In this document: positions 19,250-33,417 of the stretch, in pieces
Position numbering within the stretch: the stretch's first letter is position 1
Layout: each line of letters opens with the position of its first letter
Assembly (NCBI GenBank): GCA_021234155.1
Contig: JAJEKV010000019.1
Coordinates: 5,716,284-5,780,283, forward strand
DNA from: Isoetes taiwanensis
Lineage: Eukaryota; Streptophyta; Lycopodiopsida; Isoetales; Isoetaceae
DNA length: 64,000 bases
Direction of reading: 5' to 3'
Position numbers and translations under genes: made by a program
Notes under the pieces: generated by a model
Database searches by the model: none
Told to the model about the DNA's origin: nothing
Seen by the model: only the letters and a program-made list of their open reading frames with translations

Positions 19250-20253
19250 TACATGCCCTTTGGTCGTCCTTTGGACCAAAGGATATAAAATTGCTACTGG
19301 GTAGCAGAAACACCGTCCAGACACCGCTTAAAAGTGCTTAAAAATGGTGGTTTTTAAACACATAGTATTTGGTGCTTATTCAGACAAGGATATGACGAAA
19401 TAATTTTTTGGATGATCCACAAAAATTCTTCATGAAACTGACTCAAACTTGACCTCCTAATTCATTTTTGCATCTCCAATCTAATGGAATAGACGTAATT
19501 ACATTTTATGAAGCCGTTTGTGAGATATATGCTTTTCCCTTATCATATTTTCAAAAGTAGATAGGAATTATTTAAAGTTGTCGGATCTTCTACGAGGCTC
19601 TGCTTCACCCTTATAGGATATGGAAAGGCTTTGATTCGCCGTTTTTAGGGTATAAACTCTCAAGATTCTCGGCTATTTCCAAGGCCTGCGGCTAAAGGTG
19701 CTTAAAAATCTGCCGCTATTTCCAAGATCTACGGCCAAAAGTATTTCAAAAACACTAGTCTTGGTTTAAATCGAAGCCAGAGCTCCTATCTTCACTTGTA
19801 GGAACCTATAGGCCAGGAATGATTCTTAACAGATTCGTCTACGATCCAATGGAAATAATCCTTTTCAGAGGGAAAAGTTTCCCCAACCAAGATGCAAATA
19901 AGCAAGGGCAAAACATGTAGTGTGGATCCCAATCTGGAAGACAAGTCTACCGATAGTAAAAGAACAGAGTAAGCGAGGCCTTGGGCATCCCCACGCCTTC
20001 CCTGCCAGCAGTATTATAGTACAGTCTCTACATGTCAGTCTGCATGTCGACCCCTCAAATTTGGATAACATAAGCAATAGGGTCATTTCAAAATAATCGT
20101 CATAAATCAGGGCTTCATGTCAAAATCACCTAAAGAAAGCTAAGGGCTTTCACACGCCATAACAAAGCATTAATTAATGTTCCTATCAAGTGGTAAAGAA
20201 ACAAAAAGACCATTGATCAACTATTGCTTTAATCAGTTGAATCAAAATTTTAA
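19250..20253. other. Intergenic / gypsy-2 LTR upstream part, no gene seen
   Basis: Contains a short palindrome (TCCTTTGGACCAAAGGA, 19269-19285) and probably the U3 part of the gypsy-2 LTR, whose boundary I cannot fix. No coding similarity recognised. Confidence 0.4.
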
Positions 20254-20690
20254 TTATTTTGTAGCAGCAATTCGGCCGAAGTAGAAACTAAGACTTGTAA
20301 GCTTTTTCAGCTTCTTTTGCATCCACAAGTATCTGAATAAGATGGTTGTATCTTGGACAATAGCAATCTTCTCTGCACCCTCCTCTTCAACATTGATTTT
20401 AAAGTGCACCTCGAGTCCCATAACAATCTCGACCATGTTAAGGGAGTCTGCTCTAAGATCAGAAAGCTGAGAAAAGGGACAATTTCTTAGTTCAACAGCC
20501 AATTGTTTTAAAAAATTTCTTGAACTTTTGCCAGTGTTTGCTCTGAGGCAGAACAGGAGATCCAACTGGCATGATAAGAAGGAGTTGCTCCCGAAGGAAC
20601 ACAGAGTACCTTCATCTTTGATGTTGAACAAAAGCTCATGCTGTTAGATACTCCATTGGGCTTCGATTCCCAGGCAGCCATCGATAGAGA
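20254..20690 (-). pseudogene. Plastid acyl carrier protein, intronless retrocopy
   Basis: The N-terminal part (MAAWESKPNG, then SFCSTSKMKVLCVPSGATP and ISCSASEQTLAKVQEIF) looks like an ACP transit peptide and the first helix. After a frameshift near 20510 it continues with KQLAVELRNCPFSQLSDLRADSLNMVEIVMGLEVHFKINVEEEGAEKIAIVQD, the ACP core with the DSL serine that carries 4'-phosphopantetheine. Plant plastid ACP genes normally contain introns. Here transit peptide and core are contiguous, so a reverse-transcribed copy is likely. The C-terminus diverges after IAIVQD. Probably not functional. Confidence 0.75.
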
Positions 20691-22224
20691 AGACGATACA
20701 CAATAAAATAAAGGAAAAGGAAACCGATGCCATGTAAAGAAAGAAAGAAAGAAAGAAAGACATGGCAAAAATAAAATAAAAATCTTGCTAAAATAAAAAT
20801 GGCAACCATCAACGCATAGGCTTTCATTGCTCTTGGATTCATACATTTTGCACCTTCGTTGTATTTTTGTGTAATGGAGCGGCACAATTTTATGGATTGC
20901 CTTGGGAACTCTAATCTACGCGATGCCATGCAATGCCATGATTGCTCGTTGGATGCTTTTATTCACCAATAACTTGAACTTGACCTTTGTTGTATTTAAA
21001 TTAATGTTTAACTACTACATCAAACGGTAGTGAGTCAATATTGTAGGGGGGTTTTGACGGACATAAAGCAATATGTTATCAGTATCTCATGGCATATCTA
21101 CCCATTGCAAACAAGTTTTATCTTTACAAATGAGAATCTTATTTAACTCAATGTAACAATTGGGTAAAGTACTACAAAAATGAAGTGTGAGCATCTTATC
21201 TTCTGCTGCTAGACATGATTCCAGCCAATAATTTCAGCGAGGGGCTTGACATTTCACTTTGGTTGGTGAATCACTTCCATAGACATAGGGGGTTTGGAAA
21301 AGGGAAATGTTCGCAGCGGCAAGGCCGCCGCGATAAATTTCTTGTAGTTTTAATCTATTTTGAGTACTTGCCTTCCAAAATATACGATCCATATCCTACT
21401 TTAAAACATATTTTTAAATGAAAATATTCCGTAACAGTTATCCTGCTTTGAAGCATACTTTAAAACGCAATATTTTGTAACATGTATTCTGCTTTGAAGC
21501 ATACTACGAGATGAAAATTATCTTGCTTTGAAGCTTACTTTAAAACAAAATATTTTGTAACATGTATTCTGCTTCGAAGCATACTATGAGACGAAAATAT
21601 TTTGTAACAAGGATCTCTATAATGCATTATATACGTAGCATTGATGCATGGGCATTTCCTGTCTACAATTTGTCACAAGGCCATATTATTTGAATATTTG
21701 CTAGACATATGCTTTGGAAAGTACATATCATGTTATAGAAAATTGTAGGAATTAAAATACTATGTCGTAGATAGATGAACATATATGTCCTTGTAGGCAT
21801 TCTTAGAAGTTCTATATTCTGCAACTTCTTGTTGTCATGAGTGTGTACCATCTAACGTGAACAAGGACAATTCTCAGTAAAAGAATCGACAAAAGAAAAT
21901 ATTCGCCCAGGAGTGTGCCACGCCATAAACTTCTTATTAGACTTCTGCAGAACATTATCAACATTTTCTGTTGAATTACAACAGCGGGCAGCCCACAAGC
22001 TTCGTTCTCTTTTCTCTAGTGAAACCATTTCTTGGGTATGGTGCATATTCTTTATCTGGCTTCTTTATTTGTAGTTGTAAAAAATGTGACTATCTTAGAA
22101 TTAACTACCAAGATGCACATCGAATTATGAGTATTTTATTTACAAATGCTTAGAAGATTGGACAAAAAATTGCAAATAATGCGGGATGATTGCTTTTTGG
22201 CAGCTCTACCTTGCAAGATATCTT
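20691..22224. other. Intergenic, with a tandem repeat at 21388-21605
   Basis: A (GAAA)n tract is at 20739-20760. At 21388-21605 a roughly 100-bp unit is repeated about twice, built on CTGCTTTGAAGCATACT and ACTTTAAAACxxAATATTTT. No coding sequence recognised. Confidence 0.5.
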
Positions 22225-24005
<1,781 letters not shown>

Positions 24006-25133
24006 CTTCTAATGCTGCACAGATTTTAAACCCAAGACTTAAGTACGATTGAGGAAACCTGATATAAACATGATGAGACCACCATAGCTGGGTTCAACTG
24101 GCAACGACGGCTTAAGATCCTCGCCCTAAATTATTCCTGCTGACATGGATTGCCAGCTGGCTGCCAGCTGGTTCCCAATCACTACACTGCGCATGTCCGA
24201 TACTACCAGCCGAGTGCTGAAATCAATAGAGGTGGCCAATCTTCTTGCTCTGGCAGGGGGAGCATCCACAAAAACTAGTTCAATTTACTGGTCCCCCTCT
24301 CTTATGAAGCTCTTCCCCTTTTATTCTGCCGCCTTTCACCTCTCTGGTATCTGCTCTCGCTCTCGTATCAAATTAAGATACGGAGGTGGAGGCAGCAAAG
24401 ATTGCATGTGGCCACCCCTAATATCTTCGACAGCCGAAGATAAATCTTCTCCTACAAATACACAAACTCATTGGGATGACGGTCATCCCAATTGAGTTTG
24501 TTTGGGTTGTTGGGGGGCTCTCTACAAGGTCTAGATTTAATTTTGGATGTAATATTCTAAGAATATTCTGAATACATGGCTGGGATTGTCTGGGATTTGT
24601 TGGCGGGGTTTGTGACACTTATTACAATTAGACGGTAGAGATTGTTTGGGATTTTCCGGGAAGGTGGATATGCAATCCTCATATTCGGCGGTGACAGGGG
24701 CAAGGGCAGAGGCAAGGACAACGGCAGGGGCAGAATCGGAAGCACTAGTGGTGGCAGAACTCGGAGAAGCGTGGATTCTAACTTGGTTTTGGCTATGATG
24801 TGGCAAGTATTGGCTATGGTGTGGCAAGTATAACGCTTGCCCTTTTAGGATTAAATTTTTTCTCACTACCATATATATAGTGTACAGAAGGTTCAACAAT
24901 TGTTGTTGCCTGGAAGTGATTTCATATTGAATGTGTTGGGAGAGGGGAAAACACCTGAGATAGGCAAATAACTTTTGAAGATATTCATACTAGGAGATCC
25001 TCGATTTGAGCAACTCCCAACCAAGGAGGTATCCTTGGATGTCGTACGCCTCTGTTTAAAACGGGGAGCTTAAAGTCAATGTCAAAATAGTTCATCTGCA
25101 TGTCCTTAGCTTATGGTATTCTCGTGACATTAA
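24006..25133. other. Upstream region of the aspartate carbamoyltransferase gene; hairpin at 24462-24501
   Basis: Probable 5' UTR and promoter lie just right of 24005, but no clear TATA box was picked out. At 24462-24501 a foldback with about 19-bp arms is centred on one base: ACAAACTCATTGGGATGAC, G, then the complement with one bulged base. A purine-rich GGCAAGGGCAGAGG stretch lies at 24690-24735. No further gene seen. Confidence 0.5.
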
Positions 25134-25325
25134 TAAAAAAATATGGGAATATGTAGATGGATTTCTCTATAGACAGGAATAGCCCCTGCTGTAGCTCTTA
25201 CAGCAAAAATAGAAATTAGATTATAATTACTTCGTTATGGCTTATGACCTTAACTAACAGACGTGTCCTTTGGGGCTGACGTGGATGCCACATAAGGAGA
25301 TGATCTGCCATGCATTTTCTTCACA
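25134..25325 (-). repeat. Copia 3' LTR
   Basis: 192 bp, preceded by the 5-bp target duplication ATTAA. Matches 34748-34925 apart from scattered substitutions and an extra segment around 25160-25175 (TTCTCTATAGACAG). Confidence 0.9.
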
Positions 25326-25641
25326 CTCCCACTTGCTTACAGATCAGTCTCTTCTTCATTCACTCCACTACTCCAAGTGCTTGCCTATACTTCTGAAACT
25401 TATCTTTAGCTAATGGTTTAGTAAAGACAACAGCCACCATTTCATCTGTGCTAATGAATTCCAGACTAAGTATTTCTTCTTGCACTTACTCTCTAATGTA
25501 ATGGAATTGGGTCTGAATATGTTTGGTCCTTGCATGATATTTTGGATTCTTAGTCACGGCAATTGAGTCCTGATTATCACTGAAAATCAGTGTTGGGTCA
25601 TCCACACTATCATGATGTAATCCTTCAATGAATCTCCTTAG
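25326..25641 (-). pseudogene. pol: Copia RNase H, 3' half
   Basis: Encodes the C-terminal copia RNase H: LIFSDNQDSIAVTKNPKYHARTKHI then QTQFHYIRE, the D-N-x-(S/A)-A-I...N-P...H-x-R-(T/S)-K-H-I pattern. It continues exactly from the part at 30657 onward if the piggyBac element is removed: codons for A-V-W are followed by TTA AGG (Leu-Arg), the TTAA being the piggyBac target. Confidence 0.92.
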
Positions 25642-26526
25642 CATTAGAGTGCTCCCGAAGACCATTCCTGGTCCATGGACCAGAATTGGTCCACCTGACT
25701 CCCTAGCACTTAAATCCATAATTCTCTTAATATTTTTATGAATTTTTAATTCTAATAGTTGGATATGGTTGCCAACTTGATCTCCAATGATTCTAGAAAG
25801 TCTCATTGGTTTTGGACCGGTATCCCAAAAGATACAATGATTTGAAAAAGGGCAAAAATGCCCTTTTTCAACCTCTTCTTCCCCCGTCCGTGAAATATTT
25901 TCCCTCACCAATTTTTATCTGGCGAAAAAGCTTCCCTAAATAGGGGCCCTAACCACCATCCGGTAAAGTTGGTGTGGCGGGAATGAAGCTGAGGCCTCCA
26001 CTTTTTGATCCGATTGCCGGGGCGATGCCACGTCATCATGATTTAACGGCTGGGGTGTAAGCCCCAAATAGTCGTTTCTTCCCCAAATGTGGCCCTGTGA
26101 AATAGAGTTTGGATGAAGACCCGACCCCTGCATGATCGTTGATTTCTTTCTCGGCCGATCCTGCACTATTTCACCCCATTCTAGTTGCAATGAGACGCCA
26201 ACGCAGAAGAGTACATGATGATGATTTTTTTAAGGGTTTAGCAGGATGCAGGATCATGGTTCCTGCCCTTCAATTTGGGGAAGAATGGGCAAGAGAAAAA
26301 TACCTTGAATTCGTACTATGATTCTAAGAAGAAGTTGTTTGAAGTATATTTTGAGGCAGATGGAGATAGAATGCAGTTAAATTGGGGCCAAAATTGAGAG
26401 ATTATTAGTGGCAGAATTAGGAGACAGCCATGCAAACCTTGAAAAAACAGAGAAGAAGACAGAAATTTCCATTGTAAGCCCATCTAAAACTAATGCAAGT
26501 GACAAGGAAAGACAAGCAGAAAAAGT

Positions 26527-28855
26527 TTGAAGGCAGATGTGGAAGAAGATGGACCCGATGAAGATCACATACCAATTGCAAACCTCTTTACAACAAAAGG
26601 TACGTCTATAGAATGGCCTTCTACTGGTGCTTCTTTTACAAAGTTTGAGAATAGAAGAGAGGGATTTGATGCAAATGATCAGAGATCCTTCTTGTATTCT
26701 GATGAAAGGCATGCCCAAATTCCAGCACCTATAACTGAATCCCTTGGTGTTGCAAATCCAGTGGAACTTCTTCCAAATCTGAGGCAGAATGCCTTATCTC
26801 CCAGACTAAGACTATAGTTGAAGAGATAACCTTTGTAGAACCTTTGAATGTATTGCCTCCAAAAGATGTAGGCGAAGAGCAGGATGTTATGAGTGAAGAG
26901 GACGAGGAGGATGATGTGGAAGATATAATTGAGGATGCTGACTATCAGCCAATGCATGAGCATGTGTCTGATGAAGAGCATGTTGTTGTTACTGTTCGTA
27001 AGCCAGGTAGACCAAAGAAAAGAAAGTTACAACCATTGAAAAGGGAAGGTGGTAGAGGGCGTGGCCGTCCACGAAAAGCTTCCATAGATAATTCTCAGCC
27101 CCCTGCCAGGTTAGCCTCCAATGTTCAAGAGGAGTCAATCAATGTTGCTTCAACAAGTGCTGCTAGAGAAGACTCCTGAAGGTGATTGCATATCTAGCGA
27201 GGAGGAGGGAGATTTGAATGTTGTAGATGATCTGCAATTGGAGAGAGAGGGTCTATTATTGCGTGATGATGTGGACAAGGACGAATTGCCTGGAGCTGAG
27301 CCTTCAAGTGCAACATGGACTCTTGGTGAGGATTCTTTGCCTCCTATATTGCTGCACAAGCTTCCACCTTATGAGCTTGAAAGAGGGCCAGCATCGAAAA
27401 CAAAGAGAATGTCTCCCTTTAAGCTCTTTACAGCATTTTTCACACACAGCTTGATGTCTCAAATCTGCCAAGAGACAAACAGGTATGCAGACGAGGTAAG
27501 AACAAAATGTAGACAAAGATTTCAGAATTTGAGGAGCTGGTCTACTGCAGATGTTAGCATCATGCTTAGGTTTTTATGACTAATTGTTGCCGTGGCTCTA
27601 AATCCCTATAATAGGTTTCAGTCCTATTGGCAATCGGGTGAGGTAGGGGCAGTCAATTGTCCAAACTTTGGCTAATTCATGTCAATGAAACGATTTCAGC
27701 AAATTAAGAGGTTCTTCCATTTGAGGGACAACAATTTACGTCCACAAGATAAGAAGATTAGAGAATACAAAATCTTCCAGGTTCAGAATGTTGAAAAGGA
27801 ATGGAACAGGAAGTTTCTTGAGTTGTATACACCAGCTAAGGAGGTTACAGTTGATGAGAGGAAATTCCATGAACCCCTTACGCATTTACAATCCAAAGAA
27901 ACCTCACAAGTTTGGAATTCAGCTTTGGACTTTATGTGATTCAGCTTCAGGGTATTGAGTGTAGTATGAGGTGTATAACAAGCTCAAACCTTGGTGAAGA
28001 AGCTTCCACAAGGCCATCATGTCTATTTTGACCATTACTTTACAAGTGTCAAACTCCTGTAGTGGTTATCTAAGAGAAAACAGGGTGGCACAGGTACTAT
28101 AAACCCCAACAAGACTAAGATGTTTCCAATCAAACTTCTGAAATTTGATGGCAAGAAAAAAGAGATCCCAGAGGGTAGTCACAAGTTTGTATACAACAGG
28201 GAGAATGGCATTGTTGTGAGTGCATGGCAAGACAAAGAAGCAATTCTCTTTGCTTCCAATGTCCATGGCATAGATATGTCTACCGTTCTTCGTTTGGTGG
28301 AGAAGGGAAATCGTCAAGAGGTTGCTGCTCCAGAGTTAGCAATAGCTTATAATGAGCATAAAGCGGGGTGTGATGTGCACAACAAAATGTGCTTGGCATC
28401 AAATTACAGTTTGGAGAAGGAGATGGTCTCTTGGAAGTGGTGACACTCCCTCTTTTGGGGGATGCTAAATTTTGTTTTGACCAATGCATTCATAATCTAC
28501 AAGCATTGGAATCCAACAATCACACACTATGATTTTTTAACCACTTTGCAGAATGAATTGATATCAAATGATCTTGATGGAGCCAACTTGATAAAATCAA
28601 GCTTGCTGCAGACTGGAACAAGGCATGCAACCTATTACAAATCCGAGAGGCAGCATAGGACATGTGTAGTATGTGCTGCCAACAAGCTGGTGTAGTGCAT
28701 GAGACATGGCGAGCTCGAAGAACAAAATTCTATTGTCCAATATGCAAGGTAAACATTTGTCCAGATGCATGTGATGCTTTATACCATTCGAAAATGTGGA
28801 CTCCCCTGCTTGAGGATGCTAAAAAGGCTTTCATTGCTGTGAGAAAAGGCTGATA
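26527..28855 (+). pseudogene. piggyBac-like transposase, decayed
   Basis: An acidic N-terminal region (SEEDEEDDVEDIIEDADYQP) is followed by two AT-hook-like motifs (KPGRPKKRK, RGRGRPRK). The core begins with HKLPPYELERGPASKTKRMSPFKLF and includes MSMKRFQQIKRFFHLRDNN and FLELYTPAKEVTVDERK (first catalytic Asp). KPHKFGIQLWTLCDSASGY follows in a shifted frame. Then come HHVYFDHYFTS (second Asp) and KAGCDVHNKMC (third Asp). A Cys-rich C-terminal domain ends it: RTCVVCAANKLV, then FYCPICKVNICPDAC. The three Asp positions of the DDD triad survive, but at least five frameshifts or stops prevent translation. Length and domain order fit a full-size transposase of about 600-700 residues. Confidence 0.88.
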
Positions 28856-29529
28856 GAGCAAGCAGGTATGAGATTTTATGTTTTACATTGCTATTTGCTA
28901 TTGTGCATTGCATGTCAAAATGTCATGGTTACTTTTTGCATGGCAGAGGCTCCAAGGGGTTAGCAGTTATTTATGATTGATGATATCATTATATGAAGAC
29001 TCGACTCGCCAAGGTAAGGAATATTTGCTGCAAATTTGCTGTCAAGACAATGAAAAACCAATGCATGCTTTTGTTACAGGTTTTAGGGTTTTGAATTGGG
29101 AGAAACTACAAGTTTCAGACCTGATATATGTTTTGTAATTTTTTGTAATATCAAGATTTATTATGTGACTGGTTTTTCAAATTGCAGATCTAATATGGAG
29201 TCGGTTAGGTAATGCCTTCTATTTTTTTTTGCGATGTGTACCAATGATGGTCTCTAAGACAATCCAGATTCCAAAACTAATTGTGGTGAATCCATGTTGA
29301 AATTCCTGCTCAAATTTTACAACAGACCCTAACATAGCATATCCTGTCTTTATAAAATACACAAGCAACTAAATCCCAAAAAGGTTTTTTTTCCAAGGAA
29401 TATAACTACTTCATGCACATAATTATTTTGCAACAAACTTCTAAAGAAGTAAACAATATCTCAAATTTCAGATTCCATTATTTTTATCCAACAGTAGCCT
29501 TTGGATGTGAGTGATTACTGAAATTTAAA

Positions 29530-30010
29530 GTTTTGTTATTTTTCAAGTGAGACTGGGTTCTAAGGACTAGTTCTGGTCTGCATATGTGACTGTACACAGA
29601 AACCTTCCATGAATTCTTGAGAGCACGTGCTTGGCTCTTTTTCTATGATTCTTTTTCCATTTGTTTCATATCCTCCAATACTTTCATGCATTGTCTTTTT
29701 TTTGGGATAAGTACTTGAACATTCCCCTAAGCTTACTTGCTAGTAATTGGTGCCCCTAATATGTGTTGTAAAATAACCTTCGATTTGCACAACCAACTTC
29801 TCCAACTTAGGCTTCCCATCATTTTTACCTAATAAAGCATCTTATATGTGGTCCATGTTTTCAATTTAAAATTCTTTTGCTACAAGATGAGTGTTTTGTT
29901 ATTTTTCAAGTGAGACTGGAAATCTTCCATAAATTCTTGAGAGCACATGCTTGGCTCTTTTTTTGTGATTATTTTTCCATTTGTCTATTAATCTTCAACA
30001 CCTCCGTGAT
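29530..30010. repeat. Direct duplication inside the piggyBac element
   Basis: TTTTGTTATTTTTCAAGTGAGACTGG followed by CTTCCATGAATTCTTGAGAGCAC and GCTTGGCTCTTTTT occur at about 29531-29690 and again at 29889-30005 in the same order, with a shorter spacing in the second copy. No coding sequence. It lies in the non-coding 3' part of the transposon. Confidence 0.65.
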
Positions 30011-30656
30011 GTGATTTTCTCTAGGACACATAAAGTCTTCTTTCTTCCAAAGAGAGCTTTTTAGAAACTTCTACAACTTCCCTCAAATTGAAATCAAGAG
30101 TGAAAGGCTAAACTTCAAATTCAAGGCCAAAAATCATTTTTTATTGATAGAGGTACTTATGTATTATTAGTATGCCAAATTTGAGCTCGAAACTCACAAC
30201 TTTGCAAAAGTTCTTGTTTATACATTGAAATTGCCTTCTGGGAATCAATACTGGTTTCCAGCAGATAGAAAACAGTTTTGAACTGGCATATATGAATGGT
30301 GATATCTCCCTTCCCAGACTTCGGATTGACATGAGGATTTTTGGGTCTTTTTCTTTATCTCGTATAGAAAAATATCATTATAACCAAAAAAATCAAAAAA
30401 ATCTTTTTGCCAAGACAGTTTCACTTCATATGAACTGGAAGGTTTTTGTACTTGACCCCCTCGACTTGCCACATCATAACTCACAATAATGGGGTCAGGT
30501 ACATTTTCACGTATTTTTCTCATGAAGCATGACTGACATATATGAAGTTCTAGGAAGGGCTTGACTAGATTTTGCAAAATTGATTTTATATGAATTTTTT
30601 AGTGAACAGTTCAAATGGACCATTTCTGGTCCATCACCTGACCACTCTAGTGTTAA

Positions 30657-31891
30657 CCATACTGCTTTTTTTGCTGCATGAGTAGCAGCAATATATTCAG
30701 CCTTTGTGCTTAATAATGCTACAACAACCTGCTTCTTTGAACTCCAGGAGATGGCTCCACTTCCAATGTGAAAAACATAACCGGAAGTAGACCTTCTAGT
30801 ATCTGCATCTCCAGTCCAATCAGAGTCAGTTAAACCAGCAAGCTTGGTGCTCCTGTGCCTTCATTGCATAAACCAAAGTTAGCAGTTCCTCGGAGATATC
30901 TCAAGATCCTCTTCACGCTCTTCCAATGCGCATCACCTAGATCATCCATAAATTGAGACACTACTCCCACTGCATAGGCAAGATCTGGTCTTGTACAGAC
31001 CATAGCATAAATCGAACAACCTACAGTCTTGGCAATGTGGAACTTTCTTCATCAGCTCACGTTCAGTCGGTGTCTTGGGTGAATCCTCTCTTGTAAGCTT
31101 CATACCTGTGTCCATTGGCGTACTCACTGGTTTTGCATCCATCATACCAAAACGAGACAATACTTCAAGGATATAGCGACATTGAGACATCATCATCTTC
31201 TTCTTCCCCTGTATTTTGTCATTGCAATCCCTAGACAATAGTGGATCTCATTTAAGTCACTCATCTCAAATTTGTTACTCAATTGCAGCTTAACATGATG
31301 AATGACTTTGAGACAATTACTGACAAGGATACAGTCATCCACATAAACTGCAACTAGGATGAAACTCCGAACTCCTTGCTGACGAACATAAACATTTGTA
31401 TCTGCCTCATTCCGCTCAAAATCTAGAGATATTAGATACTGATCTATGAGTTGATACCACATACGAGGCGATTGCTTCAGACCGTAAATGGCACGATTGA
31501 GTTTGCACACTAAGTTTCTAGCTGCACCATCTTGCTCATATCCCTCGCGTTGAGTCATATAAATGTCTTCATCTAACTCACCATTTAGGAAGGCTATCTT
31601 AACGTCCATTTGATGGACCTCAAAATCAAATTCAGCAGCAAAATCAAGTAGAGGTCTTATGGAAACTAGTTTTACAACAGGAGAGAATGTTTCAGTGAAG
31701 TCAAGGCCTTCGACCTGGGTAAAACCACGTCCCACTACACGCGCTTTGAACCGCTCAATACTCCCATCAGCTTCATACTTCACTTTGAATAGCCACTTGA
31801 AACTGCGTTCAAAAGGAAGTGGTGACCATGTGCCATTTTTGCTGAAGTGAATGAAATTTTCCATCCATGGTAGCCTTCCATTCTCGTGCAT
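30657..31891 (-). pseudogene. pol: Copia reverse transcriptase and RNase H 5' half
   Basis: RT blocks: WLFKVKYEADGSIERFKARVVGRGFTQ, FSPVVKLVSIRPLLDFAA, HQMDVKIAFLNGELDEDIYM, IYGLKQSPRMWYQLID, and the catalytic VAVYVDDCILV at about 31335-31365. After a frameshift near 31195 the connection and RNase H start follow (RYILEVLSRFGMMDAKPVSTPMD, then the block reading STKAEYIAATHAAKKAVW) up to the piggyBac target. Several frameshifts. Confidence 0.92.
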
Positions 31892-32159
31892 TTGGACTCT
31901 TCATAACCAGGTTCATCTACTATGGAAGGAATGCTTGCCATAAACATACTACGGTGCTTGGGCACGGTTTGAGCTGCTGCCTCTTATGATTTAGCGGACG
32001 GTCTGCTCACTCGGCCAAATCTGGTCACCACATTACCAATGCGCAAACTCCCCCATATCTGTATGTCCCTATGGGAGGGCTTTGTGCTCCCATTGGCTCA
32101 CTAATGCTCTCATCAATTTGTTGTCCCAATGATGAAGATGAGGCTAGTAGAATCTAGAA

Positions 32160-33213
32160 TGGAACCATGTTTTGCCACATTGAAAGTGCCATCTTCAAGC
32201 TCCTGCAACAAAGGAAGATCTTCATCACTAGCATTGTCTTCATCGTAAAAAAGAACCACATTATTTTTGGAAATTCACGGAATTAGAGCAGCTTGACAAA
32301 GATCTTTGTAAAACAAATCCTCTCGGAATACCACTTTCCGACTATGTGTGATTCTTCGGTCTCTAATGGAGTACACCTTGTAGCCTTGCACGCCCTCTGT
32401 GAACCCCAAGAAGATGCAAACTTTATATTAAAAATCAAGTTTTCTACGCACCTCATCTGGAACATGAACATATATTACGCAGCCAAAGGTCTTCATGTCA
32501 CTCACGGATGGTTTAGTTCCTGTTTACATCTCTTCAGAAGTCTTCCCATGAATAGAGGCAAGCACCCTGTTTTTAATGTATGTTGTAACAAGTAGAGCTT
32601 CTCCCCAAAATATTTTTGGAACTCCAGCATATGCCATCATGGATCGGGCTGCTTCTACAAACGTCCTATTCATACGCTCTGCAAGGCCATTCTGCTGGGG
32701 CATGTAGGGAGTGGTGAACTGTTGCTGAATCCCATGCTCTTGGCAATAGGCATTAAAAGCATGAGATGCATATTCTCCTCCTCCATCACTTCTGAGAATT
32801 TTAAGATAGCGGCCCGTCTCTACTCTTACTCTTGCATGATAAATTCTAAACATGCGAAGTGCCTCGGACTTCGGTGCAAGCAAATAAATTGATACCTTCC
32901 TAAAGTAATCATCAATGAAAGTAATGAAGTACCTCTTATACGCAAAGGTCTCCACTGACATTGGTCCACATATGTCGTTGTGCACCAGGTCGAGTACTCC
33001 AGCAGCTCTCACAGTTTGCCCGTTGGGAAAGGGCCTTCGATGTTGCTTGCCAAGTACACATGCATCACACAACTTGGACATTTCATAGATTGATAGCTTG
33101 AGGCAATCCACTAATGATCGTTTGTGCATCTCAATAATTGCTTGATGATTGAAATGACCAAGTCTCTTGTGCCACAAATCAAGCTGAGCATTTTCTCCTT
33201 GAGCAATCATCAT
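32160..33213 (-). pseudogene. pol: Copia integrase
   Basis: Zinc-binding HHCC: DLWHKRLGHFN with H...H and LCDACVLGKQHR with C...C. Catalytic core: VHNDICGPM (Asp), FIDDYFRKV, and PYMPQQNGLAERMNRT (Glu). This is followed by SMMAYAGVPKIFWGEALLVTTYIKNR. A frameshift near 32530 interrupts the C-terminal part, which continues as a decayed stretch with VYVPDEVRRKLDFNIKF-like sequence around 32420-32470. Confidence 0.92.
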
Positions 33214-33417
33214 GACAACGACTCCAATGGGCTATTTCTTAATCACTTGAGCATCTAGCCTGTATAGTGAAGCATATCTCACTCCCAAGGCAATTGTTTG
33301 CTAATCTCTTGAATTTACATGGCACCCATATTCCTAAAACCAAACAGTATGCCCTAGATCAGCCAATGTGCCCACTGATAACAACGTTTTGGTGATGCTC
33401 GGTACATATAAAACTCT

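Larger units (their letters stand above)
25642..30652 (+). mobile_element. piggyBac-type DNA transposon in the copia RNase H gene
   Basis: Ends: CATTAGAGTGCTC at 25642 and its counterpart CACTAGAGTGGTC on the minus strand at 30652, a 13-bp inverted repeat with two mismatches. Flanking target sites are TTAG (25638-25641, one change from TTAA) and TTAA (30653-30656). Subterminal GGTCCATGGACC / GGACCAGAAATGGTCC palindromes stand at both ends. The interior holds a decayed piggyBac transposase in the plus direction (26527-28855), followed by 1.7 kb of non-coding sequence with an internal duplication. TTAA specificity plus transposase type identify the superfamily. Confidence 0.93.

Noticed and set aside
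19269-19285. Palindrome TCCTTTGGACCAAAGGA as an operator or foldback element
   Set aside because: Single short occurrence inside the presumed gypsy-2 LTR; no second copy or context.
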